This document shows positions 26,222 to 38,815 of a stretch of 64,000 nucleotides of DNA, piece by piece. The notes under the pieces are model-generated. The model ran no database searches, was not told where the DNA came from, and worked only from the letters and a program-made list of their open reading frames with translations. Both the position numbers and the translations under genes were made by a program. How positions within the stretch are numbered: position 1 is the stretch's first letter; every line of letters begins with the position of its first letter. The DNA is from Fagopyrum homotropicum (Eukaryota; Streptophyta; Magnoliopsida; Caryophyllales; Polygonaceae), in contig BSWB01000004.1 in NCBI GenBank assembly GCA_033239125.1, forward strand, positions 36,426,001 to 36,490,000. Direction: 5' to 3'.

Positions 26222-29200
26222 TATGTACCCCCTTAAAATAAGTTTCGTCCCGAAACTTAGAATAAGGTATTTAATCAAAATGACTTCCAAAAATTAAACT
26301 TGTATATCCTATTCTCACTAAATTTAAATTTCGTTTTCTAAACTCCTCTAATCCTATCAAAGCGTAACGAAAAATCCGGTTGTTACAACAGATCCCCCTC
26401 AAAATAAGTTTCGTCCCGAAACTTAGGGTAAGACAATCACGATCGGCCTTTAAGGCACCAAATGGGTGTGTTTGATCACTATACAAAAGTCTGGTCGTTT
26501 CCACATCTAAGTACCCCGCACATCAAGGTTACCAAAAGAACATATCACTGACTAAACACTTAGTCATGAAATAAACAAGCAGTCAAACAATATCACACAT
26601 ACAAGGTCAAGCCCTAACTCGTCATTTCCGAGGTTACAACCATCACTACATAGGTCTTTGAAAAGTTACGTCTCTTAATATCCTCAATATCTTAGGTAGC
26701 CTTATCGGCTTTTCCATAAAACCACTAAATCTTAAATCTTTTCAGGTACTTAGATCACAAGCGTCTGCTACCACATTCTAGAGTGGTTACCGGATATCTC
26801 ACCGGTATCATCCGGCTTCATTGCCCGATTCTCTAAGCCGATGTCCTAACTTTTGTCTGGTAAGTATACCTCTAACTGAAACCGTAGAAAACTAGGGTTA
26901 CACTCTCCAATAGGGTGAGGAATACTAGTCCTTCACTCACTTTCAACTCCGCTTGTAAGGTCTCACAAGGTTGTCTTACCTAACTCATCTCTAAATCTTT
27001 TGATGACCTTCGTGAGGTAATTTATTCCAATTCTTTCCTTTCTGATATTCTAAAGGGTTCCGGGTATCCGATCTAGGATATCCCCTTATACACCTCCCGG
27101 TACTTTACTGAGTGTTTAAGGCTAGTTGTATCATAACTCACTTGGTCTTATTTCATAATATGGCTCCGTCATATGTTTCCTCCATTAAAGAACCATCATC
27201 TGCTCCTTTTTAGTCTTAACTTTGATATAACTTAACAACCAAAACCCGGTGGTCAACCTTTATATTCTATCGACGTCATCAGATTCTTTTATAGATCTCT
27301 AGTTCAACTCAACCTTCTTACTCAGTATCAAGATCTTATGTGTTATATAATGTATTCACGATGACAACACTAGGCACGAGGTAATCTTACCTCACCATCG
27401 TTTGATCATAATTGCTCGATAACTGCTAACACACCATCAACGTTTCACTCTTATATCCCTCACGTCTATCAGACCGATAGTATTTCTCCGACATGCAACG
27501 TACTCGGATCTGTTCTAATATAGCATTACACGTACCCTCTACCCAAGATTTTTCTTTCTCTATGCGCGATTATTGTGTTGCAAGCATACTCCTGTCACTT
27601 CCTTCCTTATCTATATTCTGCCTCGGTAGGGTAGTTATTCACTTTGAGCTTCTTAGGGTAAACCCTGCACAATACTCTTGTTACATCATGAATTCTTCTC
27701 CTAATCCCTTAAGAAAACTCACTCTAGTAACATGTAACGAAGCCGTCATTCTTCCCTCAGATCCATAATAGGGTATCCCTCTTTTCTATTACCTCTATAT
27801 ACCCATACAGTCTTTCCAGTAACTTTGCGTAGCCTATCGCACGTTCTTTCTAAACAATGTATTTTTTTTTTTTTTTTGAATTCTCCTGGTGAGCACTACT
27901 TACTCGAGTTCATCCCGTTATACTCCTTTAGATCATTCTACATTAGAAACTTCCAGTTCCTCCGTGAGCTAACTCCATTTCTCGAGTCCAACTGTGTTGT
28001 CCATCTGACATCTGTGGTCCTTTCTAGTTCTTCCACTATAGCTTGTAAGCAGTCTACACGACTCTCGTGACCTTAAATTTCATCCACTTGCGGTTTATCT
28101 AATATGGGATGCTACGCATCCTCTGTCTGGATTGACATAGAACCTTATCCAAATTATATACTTCTTACTCTTCCAGCTCTTCTTTTACAATTCATCTCTA
28201 CTGGTTGTGATATGTACTCTTTTCCTAGCTAGTAGGTAGTAAATCACTCCCGTAATTCTCTCGGTCTCCAATGGCATAAGAGGGTCATTCTTGGCCGTCT
28301 AGGTCTTTTTCTTACGTTCTTAATTAGAGTTAGTAACTCAACTCACTCCATGTTACTATTAATGTTACTAGCACGTGTCCCGATTTAACTTCACATTTGT
28401 CGCCGTTGATCTCTTGAAGGGTCCTCCAAATATCTATAAAATTCTTTCATAAATCTATGGCTATCCTCCTTATCTGCTAACCAGTTATCACTAGTTGACC
28501 CGCACGTTTATACTCCTAGTCTGTAGTTGACCTTCTATAGGATCACGGACTTATTGTTCTTCTATCTCTTTTGAAGTTTGATGCCCCTGGTGAAAATCTA
28601 TCTCCTCCAGTTTCTACGTTTATACTCCTTTAGCTTCTTCTATAATCTACACTTCTATTTCTCACTATAAGGCCACTATACTCTTTCCTAGTTTAGCTGC
28701 ATCATTCATCTATCGTCAATGGACTCATCAGATTTTCCATGATAGCTCGTAATTACATCTTCGCGATTCCTCGGTCCTCAGCTGCTTGTGAGGTTCCGGT
28801 GCGAATTGTTGGTGTTGGTAACTTAAGTCTCTCTCTGAATGAGAAGTTATTGTGGACCCTCGAGTTCACCAATATCATTCTCTCTCATTCTTCCTCCTTG
28901 GTTGGTGTAGTTCTATAATGCCACCTTTATAGAAAGTCGTTGTCTAAATTTTAGGTTGCTATCGTATTTGATACTTGCGTCCTGATTTCCATAAAAATTC
29001 TTGCATCTTTGAGGAAGTCAAACCGTCTCTATGATGATTTATTTCTCGTCTTTAAAATCATTTGTCAATGTCTGTCTTTGTACTCCTTTAATTCTTCGCC
29101 TCGGGTCAGCACCTTATCTTCTTTGTACTCTCCTGCCCATGCTTGCATGTGGCGGCGTCTGCCTTGATTGTAACATCTTTTAGTCGGCAAATCTTGGTTG

Positions 29201-29872
29201 TACTCCGTTCTGTATGATTCTTGTTCCCTTATCGTTATCTCTAATCTGATCTCTTGTCGTATCTTGCGTGGTTATTCTAATTCATCTCTCGGCTTCATCC
29301 GATCAAGTCCCTTGTATGACTTCTTATTCCTTCTATGTGAGCTGACTCGGGATTTTATTTTTCATCGGATTGTACTTGTGGTGAAAATTATCTCAACAAC
29401 TTTACTTCATTTCCCACTCGTTCTTCGGATGATTCATATGGTCGCCAAAACGCCCACCAGAGTATAATACTCAATCCTAGGTCTGAATCCGTTGTCTCGT
29501 GTTGAAAACTCTTCCAGTTCGCTACGGAATTATCATGAGGCGATAATCGCTTCATGATATCATAACTAAAGGATCTAAAGTATCCTTTAGGATACTAAAG
29601 TGCTACACATATACATATATATAATCATACCTTAAGACATATCGATATAACTCTAAAATACTAACATCTATCATTCCAAGTTGCAGAGGTCCACGGAGAA
29701 CGATGGTGGTCCAACGTACTACTAACCCAACAACCCGACTATGCACTTGTGTAAAAACAGAAATCCGTTTTGAAAATCTTAGACCCCTTTCGGGTTCTAG
29801 TTATTTTATACATTCGGTCTTTCAGAAGATTTCAAGTGCCATTGTTGCCAACCCAGAGCTCTGATACCATGT
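26222..29872 (-). mobile_element. Family A internal region, copy 3
   Basis: This internal is 3651 bp, three bases longer than copy 1 because of a longer T run near 27861-27875. It differs from copies 1 and 2 by several private substitutions, while copies 1 and 2 agree with each other. The primer-binding site is at 29858-29869 and the polypurine tract adjoins 26221. No recognisable coding frame exists. Confidence 0.9.
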
Positions 29873-32800
29873 TGTAACACCCCAAATTCTCGGAACTCGG
29901 GGAGCTACTGGTTAGGACCTCACAATGGGTCCCGACCTTGGTTTAACAACAACATTACTTGGATCTTACAACAAGGCACAAATGTATTTAAAACAATTTC
30001 TAAAACATAATATTTTTAATGGTATAAACGTACACATGTGACAGCCTTACAAACAATTATATAAAGATACATAACATGCATGACGTATGGAAGACTCCCC
30101 CGTCCCCATCTAATGAGTACGTGGACCCGGCTGACCATCCGTTCCGGATCTCTCTGCAACTGTCTATCTCTACAGATCTACAACACGGATAAACTGTTAG
30201 CTAACTATCCAAATATAAGCAAAAATGATAACAGCACAAACACAAGCAGAAACAAAATAAACAAACATCATGCTGGCACTCAACCGTTTATTATCTATTA
30301 TTTAAGTGATTCACATTATTCAATTTAAATTGTGGCACGAGAATTATTATTAGTTCTCGCCTCCGTTCCTTATCCAACTGGTGTAGGTCTAGCTGACTTC
30401 CACTGGTAGCATCACTACAAACCACGTATGGACTAGTCCCGAAAGAAACCCCCAGCGCCCCGCGAGCTACTGAGCAGAATGCCACCGCCCGTTACTCTTA
30501 GGCCAAAATATAGGTCGGTAATTATATATCACAACCTATCTCTCTAACATTTCAATCACACACCACCATCATCATTTATACTCATATTTAGCAGTCAGCT
30601 AAGTAAGCCCAAAGGACTTACCTGATATAACGCTCGACTCTCTGTAAACCAACTCGCTCTGTAAACTGTAGCAACTCAATTGTCTGTCAAAGGAGATAAG
30701 TGCATTAGCACACTCCTACGTAGTTAGAAGTCTAAGACTTCTAAAATAGAATAATATATTAAGACATAACTAGTTGCAGTATTAATTTAGGGTAAAATGA
30801 CCATTTTACCCTTGGTCCCGAAATTCCCGAAAATTCTAAAATTCATGTCTAAACTCCTATTTGAGATTCTAAAATCATATTCTAACTCCCAAAGTTTCGT
30901 TGGGTTCCAAGCTGACATTTTTCCTATGTTACTATTTTCCGGGAAATCGTAAAGGTCTAACTTTGATTCCAAATATAAAATTCGTAACCGCTTATGAAAA
31001 TTCCGACTTAAATCCCTAGATTATCTATGATGTCCTATCTAACTTTAGGAGAAAGAATTTCTCCAAACTGTTCATTCAACAGTTTTATAAAAATTCCTAA
31101 AGTTGACTACTCTCTTTACAAATTCTATACTTAGCCAAAATCTGAGTATACTTTGAAAAATCATAACTCCTAAACCACTCACTGGATTTATCCCAAATTT
31201 TGATATGTTCTACTATAAAATCTTATCTATAATATATCCAAAATTTAGCTGCAAAGGAGATCAAAATCCTATTTAAAACTATTTCCCAAAACCGAATTTC
31301 AGCACAGCAGAAAAACTGCTTACGACTCACTCTTGGAAAAATCGTAAATCCCAAACCACTCGCTGGATGCCTCTCAAATTTTAATATATTCTACAACAAT
31401 ATGTAAACTATATTATATCCAAAATTCAAGTCCAACGGATATCAAGAGCTTATTCAAAATCATCTCACAAAACAGCGTCACTTGCTGTTTTCCCCAACAC
31501 TCAGCACGTATTTAAAAACGTCAACTTTGAAACACAATAACTCTCAAACCGTAACTCCGATTCTTCCCAAATTTTAATATGATCTACAACCAGATGTTAA
31601 CTATATCATATCAAAAATTCAAGCCTAACAGAGATCAAAAGACTATTCAAAACTATCTCACAAAACAGCATCTCATGCTGTTTTTCTCAACTCAGCACAT
31701 TTATAAAACTGAACTTTGAAACCCCATATCTCTCAAACCGTAACATGGATTCCTCTGAAATTTTAGTATGATCTACTATACTATATCAACTATAACGTGT
31801 CAGAAATTCAAGTCTAACAGAAGTCAATAACTCCTCCAAATTTATTCCACAAAACTGCATCTCAAGCATATTTCCTCAACTCAGCACACTAAAAGAAAAC
31901 TGTATAACTCTCCAACCGTAGCTCGGATTCCTCTCAAAATTTAATATGTTATACTATACAATACCAACTTAGACATATCCGGAAATCAGCCAAAAATAAG
32001 GAGTTTAGCTTACCCAAAAATGGACCCGAAGTTAACTGCTCATCACTTTACAACCCAGAAAACGCAGCAAGGTGAAGTGAGGTCCTTACCGGCAAATCAA
32101 AACCCGACAAACTCGCGTGTAAGCGGAAGAAGGGCGAAGATGCTCTTCTGTTATTTCCGCCTCATCGGATCTGGGCTTCTTTTGCTGTTTGCTGTCACTG
32201 GAGTGCTCGACGGCTGGCTGTTTTTCTGAAGCAGGAGAAGATTGAAACCCGTGGACAGAAGGGAGAGAGAAAGACGGATCTGGCTGCGTGGAAGAAGGGT
32301 ACGCACTCGCTGAGCAGGAAGGGAAGGTTACAGCTTTGTACACAAGGAAGGAAGGTTGACAGTAGGGTAGTATCTTACCGGAGGCGCCGTCTGTAGTAGG
32401 CTGAGCGATTGATCGGCTTCTGTTGGTTCTCGATGAAGCGTGCAGTGGCTTGGGGCGCAGAGATGGGGCTTCAGCGTCAAGTGCAGAAGGGCGGTATGGA
32501 AGTGGTTGTGTGTGGCGCCTGTTGCCTGGCTATAGGTCGTCGACTGTGCAACAGAAAAGTCCTCAGCACGTCGTTTGCCTCAGGAAGGGAAAGAGGGAGA
32601 TCGGTACTCACCGGATCGATGCAGACGGCTCAGCAGATCGCAGGAGCAGCAGCGGTGCCGGCGGCCTGTGCAGCGTGTTGAAGCAGTAGCGCCTCTCTTG
32701 ATCCCGGTGAAAGTGAGACGGTGAGCAGAGGCGAGGATGGGAGGCGGTAATGATGTCCAGACGTGCAGCAGTTGTGCAATAGGAAGGAGAATGGTTTAGC

Positions 32801-33171
32801 GTTGAATTAGATTAGGGCAAAACAAGGGTTAGGTTAATTATTTAGGGTTAAGGTAGATTATGGGCTGGGCTGAAAGTTGTATATACTGGGCTTAAACCGG
32901 TGGGCCTGCTCATCTAAATAGCGATTAAATGAGTCGTTAAATTGTACGGAATTACTCTTCGTTTTTCAAACTTACGAATTTATTATTCAATTTACATATC
33001 TATCATTTTATATGAGTAAAGTTACAATATTTATCACTTTATGTGAATTAAGGTCACATAAAATGATAGAATTTAGTGTTGTTTTATTTTGTTTAAAATT
33101 AAGAAAGGTTAGCGGATCGGAATCCGGTTCGCTCGGGTTTTAAACGGAAATTAAATTTTCCGGGTATTACA
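29873..33171 (-). mobile_element. Family A LTR, copy 4 (outermost 5' LTR of array)
   Basis: A complete 3299 bp LTR and the right boundary of the array. It is not followed by an A polypurine tract but directly by sequence homologous to the middle of a related internal region (family C). This is therefore the outer 5' LTR of the array, inserted in C. Tandem repeats lie at 31155-31999 and the splice donor at 30616-30624. Confidence 0.93.
31155..31999 (-). repeat. About 185 bp tandem repeat inside A LTR copy 4
   Basis: Five-unit degenerate array equivalent to 1141-1985. Confidence 0.8.
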
Positions 33172-36100
33172 TGGTCTGGCTCAACTATCAGATCCTCATG
33201 ACTGATGATATCTAAGATCCGGTAGGTACTCTCTTCACGGTTTGGTTTTCTAAACTTACTTCCATCTCTTTTGATGACTCGACCAAACTTTTCTTTCCAT
33301 TGGGCCGACTAACGATTCTGAAATAATGATCTTAAACTTCTGTCGGCACTTTACTGAGTGCCTAATGCTCTTTGTAATACATACCGCTTGACCCGGTTTC
33401 CTCAATGTGACCTAATAGGATCGTTTCTTAATTAATGGGTTTTCACTTACTTCTTGTCAAGCTATCAAATTTATATAACTCAAAACAAATCACACACCCA
33501 AGTGGACCTTTTCATATAAATCTCAAATTCCTTAACTTGAAATCATAGTTCACCTAACATTGATTTTCTTCATCTGTGGGTTATGGGCCTACCACGCCTA
33601 TACTTCCCTTTAGTCACAATGGCGTCTTCTTGAGGGTTAACATGATTTACCCAACTCCCGCATATACTTCCCTTCTAATACTAGCAAGATTCTCTTCAAA
33701 CAGACCCTTACTCTCTCACTCCACCGTAGTATGTTCTTCACCAACCAGTAAGCAACTCCTAACCCGCTTCTCCATATCCTTAGATCATCCCAGAAGGTTG
33801 TTGTTGCCTACTTGGGAAATCCTCCAAGGCATTGATAAGGTTACCTCTTAAATCCGCAGTCATCAATGTCTCTTCTTAACAGTACCTACTCGTCAAAACC
33901 AACACTTACACGTCCTTAGCTGACGTCGGTCTGTCTAAAATTGACTTATCTCAATATCCCGGACTTACTCTTCTCATACCTATATTGGCATTAAATTCTT
34001 GGTGAGCATCATCTGCCCGACTAATCCTTTCATGCTTCGCTAATTCGTTTTATCTTCCACACTTTTGTTTACTTAAGCTAACTCTACTTCTCGAGCCCAA
34101 CTGGGTCATTCATTTTGACATAAATAGTCATTCCAAGTCTTCAACGATGGTTGGTAAGTTTCTTTATAGTTCTGGTGACTTAAATTGTCATCCCCTGGCA
34201 GTCTCCTTGCATGGACCGTCGGTATTGATGACTTAGGTCCCGGGTTACCTTGGACTTTCAAGTCCATTAAGGCCGTTCTCATATATACATTCTTTCGCTG
34301 GTGTTACCGGCAATATTGCCTTCATGAAACTCCGTTGTTTCCGCTACAGGGTTTCAACTCTTTGATACCGGCATTGCGATTTCTTTCAAATTCCCATATC
34401 TTTGAGGAGGTCAAAACCTCTTCATACTTGTAAAGTCTACATTTTCCTTCTATACTCCATTGTAGGTATCCATTCCATGCACCTTAGACCCTCATATCCG
34501 GGTCGACATTTTATCTCCCTTGGTCTCTCAAGCTTTTCTTGTGAATTCTTCTACTAGGTGACTCATCTTATACATTTTTCTTCTCTACATCGGTCTCTAA
34601 CTGTTTGTTGATCATTACTACCCATTCTGTGTTGGAACTTCAGTTACTTTGTACTCTTGCATAGATTTCCTAAGGGCATCCTCATCTCAAGACTTTATTT
34701 AAAATTCAGCACTACCCGCAATTTTGATACATGACTTTCTTTCTCACTGGTTAAGTTATACGCTTGGTTTACACTAAATCCATCATAGTGTCATCAGTCC
34801 GTTAGTATGATTTTTATTAAACATCTAATGGTACTATTTGTATACAACACATTAGGTGCATATGATTTTCCCACCAATCAAATTTCTCGCATCGCATTTA
34901 TTATGTCTTCCTTATACTCATGTCGCTTTACCTTCTTTAAATCTTTATTAACCCAATAAGATAGCAACCTTTAGTCATTCAATTCTACTCCTTCTCATAT
35001 CCGTTCCAGCCAACATGTAGATTTTGTCTGCAATTACTTCACAACTCGATCAGACATTCCACCCAGGCTTTACATCATACTCTTTGTGTTTGTGCCTCCT
35101 CCACAGTTCCAACTATTATGTGTCACATCTTTAATCACAAGGGTTTCCTCTGTCAATCTAGACAATTTAACCCAACCCTCTCTCGGAGGAGCACCATCAG
35201 TCCTACTTGTGTGGAATGTTAAAACATAGGACATGTTCACAATCATCTGTTTCTTCTTCCTCTTCTAGTTCTTCTTACAAGGATCCCTCCATACTAATTT
35301 TGATATGTATCTTTCCTTAGTTAATAGGAAGCAACTACTCACAATAATTCCCTTTACACCATTTCTGTCCTAAATGGTCATTACTGACCGTCAAGAGCTT
35401 CTCTTTAATTTCTTAATCAGAGTTATCATATTGGACTCATTTCATGTTACCATCAGAGTTACTAGTACTTGTATTGATTTAGCTTCACCATTGTCGTTGT
35501 TGATCTCTGGAAGAATTTCTCCAGATGTAGATAAAATTCCTTTATAACCTTGTGGTTATTCTTATCTGCCAACCAACCATCACTAGTTAGCCAACACGTG
35601 TAAATTCTCTGTTGTTACCAATTAGTCTGTAGTTGACCTTCTATAAGATCATAGACTTACTTTTCTTCTATCCCTTTTGAGGTTTGATATACCAGGTGAA
35701 AATATATCTCTTCCATTTATACTCCTTTAGCTCCTTCTACCAACTACACTCCCATAAGAGCACTATACTCTTACGAGTCTAGCCGTATCTTCGTCTTCCG
35801 TCAACGGACTTATCGATTCTTCCACGATAAATTGTAGGTATTTCTCCATGATTCTTTTTACCCGAGTTATCGTCCACTTGCGGTTCTCTTTTATGACCTG
35901 CTAGTGTTATTAACTTAAATCTCTTCGTGAATGAGAAGTTATTAGAGACCCTCGTGTTCACCAAGACCATTCTCCTACACTCTTCTTCCTTGGGTGTTGC
36001 TTGTAATGCTGCCTTTACAGAAGCTGATTATTGTTGTATCACGGTCTATGTCGAAATTCTCGTGTGTTCTACGAGATCACTCCAATTCCATGTTGGTGAG

Positions 36101-36192
36101 GTCTACCTTTCCTTTTCTGGCAACACGTAAGCTTCCAACATTTGAAGATAGGAGAGAGAGTAGACAGTTAAGAGGGAATAAAGGATACCATC
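33172..36192 (-). mobile_element. Family C partial internal region (diverged relative of A)
   Basis: Alignable blocks include 33340-33365 with the A sequence near 4032, 35280-35520 with the A sequence near 5120-5350, and 35930-36000 with the A sequence near 5781. C carries about 1.1 kb (roughly 34185-35270) that A lacks. No coding frame is recognisable. It ends on the right at a weak primer-site remnant (TGGTATC on the minus strand, 36183-36189) and an LTR. The left half is cut off by the A array. Confidence 0.75.
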
Positions 36193-36213
36193 TGTAACAA
36201 CTGGCTGTTGCTG

Positions 36214-36369
36214 AGCTCCTTCATGTGGCTGGGCTTTCTGGGCTGCGAGGACAAGGAAGCAATTGGCCCTTCTCTTCCCTGGGTGCTGAGCTCCTTCATG
36301 TGGCTGGGCTTTCTAGGCTGCGAGGACAAGGGAGCAACTGGCCTTTCTCTTCACTGGGCTGCCAGCGAC
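36214..36369. repeat. Two-copy 78 bp tandem repeat in C LTR
   Basis: Two adjacent units each starting GAGCTCCTTCATGTGG, with a few mismatches. It accounts for the repeated peptide in the plus-strand open frame here. Confidence 0.85.
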
Positions 36370-36475
36370 TGCCATGCTGAGGAGGCTACTGCAAAATTCT
36401 GGGCTGGGCCAAAGCTGCAAGCATGGAGGAATAGGCTAAACAAAGTAAAGGGGAGGTGGGCTGAAGGTTGTCAAG

Positions 36476-36606
36476 GCTTGTCATGGCCTTGTCGCAGCTT
36501 GTCATGGCTTCGTCTTAAACTCGTCAATTGTTGTCATGGTCTCGTCATGGCCTCATCATGGCCTCATCACGATCTCGTCAATTGTTGTCATACTCTTGTC
36601 ATGACT
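36476..36606. repeat. Degenerate GTCATGGCCTC(G/A)TC repeat in C LTR
   Basis: About ten short units around CTTGTCATGGC and CTCGTCATGGC, including a repeated CTCGTCAATTGTTGTCAT block. It is a simple, low-complexity expansion. Confidence 0.65.
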
Positions 36607-36761
36607 TAGATTAGGGTTTGGAAATCATCATTTTATGTGAGTTAAGCTTACATACAATGATATAAATTGCATGAGTACGAATCTTAGATATCGTATAAAC
36701 AGTCGGCGAGTTAAAACGGTTTGACTTGGAATTATTCGGAAAAAAAATTACGGATATTACA

Positions 36762-36965
36762 AACATATTAAAGGTTTTATTTATTTTGTAATTAGTTCAA
36801 TTACCTCAATTTTAGATTATCTTTTATCTTTTTAGAAAGAAGCCTTTTAAAAACATATAAAAAAAACTTCCTTAATCATCTTTTCATTTGGTTAAATCAT
36901 TTTAAAGACAAAATTCATGTATTGCTTGTGTGTTTCATGCCAAATTTCATTTAAAGAGAGCTTGG
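36762..36965. other. AT-rich intergenic sequence
   Basis: Between the family C LTR and the SINE. I see no gene. The first five bases (AACAT) should be the right target duplication of element C, whose partner lies outside the window. Confidence 0.5.
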
Positions 36966-37182
36966 CTGAGCATTATGTGTTTTTTTTTTTTTTGAAGAGG
37001 TAATTAGAACACCCGGTTCGATCGGCTTTGCCGATCTACGTCCGGATCGGGTACTAAATCGTGGCCCATTGCTGGGGGATACCCTCTCAATATCAGTTTC
37101 TCCATACATGCTGCCGGGACTTAAGAAGTCTAGCACCACATCCCACTAGACCAACTGAGTATTGGTCTGAGCATTATGTGTT
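36966..37182 (-). mobile_element. tRNA-derived SINE with 16 bp target-site duplication
   Basis: The element body is about 36982-37166. A perfect 16 bp direct repeat CTGAGCATTATGTGTT flanks it (36966-36981 and 37167-37182). On the minus strand it starts with a tRNA-like head, CTCAGTTGGTCTAGTGG, resembling a pol III A box. It ends in a poly(A) tail, seen as a T run at 36980-36993 on the plus strand. The size (about 185 bp), tail and duplication length fit a plant SINE mobilised by LINE machinery. The B box is not clear. Confidence 0.82.
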
Positions 37183-37478
37183 GTTCTTGCTTGATTGCAT
37201 TGTGTGTCAATAGAAGAAAAAAAAACGCCTTTGGAGATATTTTTATGAGAATTTGTATTTATTAAAAAAAAATTGTTGTTTTAAGATTGAAGCATTCTCA
37301 AGTTGGACATAAACTAGGCCCAATCCTAATTACAAGCCCATAACAAAAGTGAGAAGAAAAAAAGATGAGAAATCTCCCACAAATTGTGCACGTAAAAGCG
37401 CCCATCTTTGAATGCCTCACAAATTGGTCAGTTGCTATATAAGCAAAGCAGTTAGTGATCCTAATTTTGTGTTACCAT
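37183..37478 (+). promoter_or_regulatory. Promoter region of the SDR gene
   Basis: A TATA-like CTATATAAG lies at about 37434-37442, about 40 bp before the first in-frame ATG at 37479. An ACGT core (GCACGTAA) lies near 37388. Homologous plant genes are often seed- and ABA-induced, which would fit an ABRE, but one core is weak evidence. Confidence 0.5.
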
Positions 37479-38815
37479 ATGCAGCTTCGTAGTTCATTGA
37501 TGTTATCATCAGCAATTTACAAATACAGCCACCAACAGTTACGCCGGAGCCTCGGAACTAGGCCAATACTAGAGCTTTTCCGACAACCGAAAACAACCCA
37601 CCATAGGGCGGCGAAAACACACATGGCATCTGGAGGTGATGAGTTTCCAGCTCCTCAATACACTTCACATGACTACAAGCCTTCCAACAAGCTACAGGTC
37701 TTAATTCTCATTTCATCATTAGTTAAGAATAAAAACAAATCCCAATAACTTGTGATTATGTGGGAAAAAAAACATTAGGGGAAGGTGGCATTGGTGACAG
37801 GAGGAGACTCAGGGATAGGCAAAGCAGTGTGTCATTGCTTCGCTCAAGAAGGCGCAACTGTGGCCTTCACCTATCTCAAAGGCAACGCACAAGACACCAT
37901 TGAGTTGCTTAAAAAGGCCAAGACCGAGGGAGCGGGCGAACCCATATCCATCGAAGCTGATCTAGGTTATGACGACAATTGCAAGAGGGTAGTTGATGAG
38001 GTAGTTAACGCCTTTGGCCGAGTCGACATCCTCGTCAATAATGTTGCACAACAATTCACGTCATCTCATCTTGAGGACGTTGAAGAGCCCCAGCTTGAAA
38101 GGTTGTTCAGGACTAACATATTCTCTTACATCTTTGTCACGAGGTAGGTATGTGTAAACCTACACACAAGTATTCGGGTTTCATCCTAAAATAAATTGAC
38201 AATATGAGGAGTAGCCCTAAAGCTTATATGTTATGTTCATATATTATCATATTGTCGTCGATGTGAAACATTTCCACACTCAACAATATATTTATACTAC
38301 TCCCTCCCATCAACTATGTAACACATTTTAAAATTTGATGACGGTACGTAGGCATGCACTAAAGCACATGAAATCCGGGGGAAGCATAATAAACACGACA
38401 TCGGTAAACGCTTACTTGGGGAACAAGGTATTGGTAGAGTACACCGCTACCAAGGGTGCCATCCTAGCCTTCACCCGAGCCCTGGCTCTGCAAGTGGCAG
38501 AGCGGGGGATTCGAGTGAACGGGGTGGCTCCGGGACCCATATGGACCCCACTAATCCCAGCCACCTTGGAGCCTGAAATGGTCAAACATTTTGGGGAAGA
38601 GGTCCCCTTGCACCGGCCCGGTCAGCCCTTCGAAGTTGCCCCTTCCTACGTCTTCCTTGCTTCGAACTCCGATTCCTCCTACGTTACCGGCCAGGTCCTT
38701 CATCCTAATGGTAAGCTCAAACAAGAATCAAACTTCACATCACTATACATTCTACAATATATTGTATTAATTGGGATACTTCGAATTTGCAGGAGGTACA
38801 ATCGTGAATGGCTGA
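37479..38815 (+). CDS. Glucose/ribitol dehydrogenase-like SDR (NADPH-dependent aldehyde reductase family), 4 exons
   Basis: Exons are 37479-37697, 37779-38143, 38352-38710 and 38793-38815, all with GT-AG introns, giving 321 residues. It is a short-chain dehydrogenase of the plant glucose/ribitol dehydrogenase group, whose members reduce reactive aldehydes with NADPH. Visible are the cofactor loop TGGDSGIG, the NNVAQQ motif (usually NNAAEQ), the catalytic serine in NTTSVNAY, the YTATK active site, the RVNGVAPGPIWTPLIP loop and the C-terminal TGQVLHPNGG. The first 48 residues are basic and serine-rich and could be an organelle transit peptide. An alternative start MASGG at 37623 matches cytosolic or seed homologues. 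AATAAA follows at 38848-38853. It is the only intact-looking gene in the window. Confidence 0.92.

Larger units (their letters stand above)
36193..36761 (-). mobile_element. Family C LTR (5' LTR, 569 bp)
   Basis: It begins TGTAACAAC and ends CGGATATTACA, the same terminal style as A, B and D. Its right end shares the 'TTTATGTGA.TTAAG.T.ACAT' block with the end of the A LTR (near 3020-3045). It is much shorter than the A LTR and contains a direct repeat of about 78 bp (36214-36291 and 36292-36369) plus a run of degenerate GTCATGGC-type units. The long open frame through this repeat is not a gene. Confidence 0.75.

Noticed and set aside
1..33171. Satellite DNA with a 6.95 kb unit
   Set aside because: The unit resolves into LTR and internal parts with primer site and polypurine tract, so it is a retrotransposon array and not a satellite.
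36208..36609. Plus-strand 133-codon open frame
   Set aside because: It runs through a 78 bp tandem repeat and simple repeats inside the family C LTR; the repeated peptide is a by-product and no family fits.
38300..38351. Stowaway-type MITE in SDR intron 2
   Set aside because: A CTCCCTCC word resembles a Stowaway terminus, but no partner terminus or TA duplication was found.
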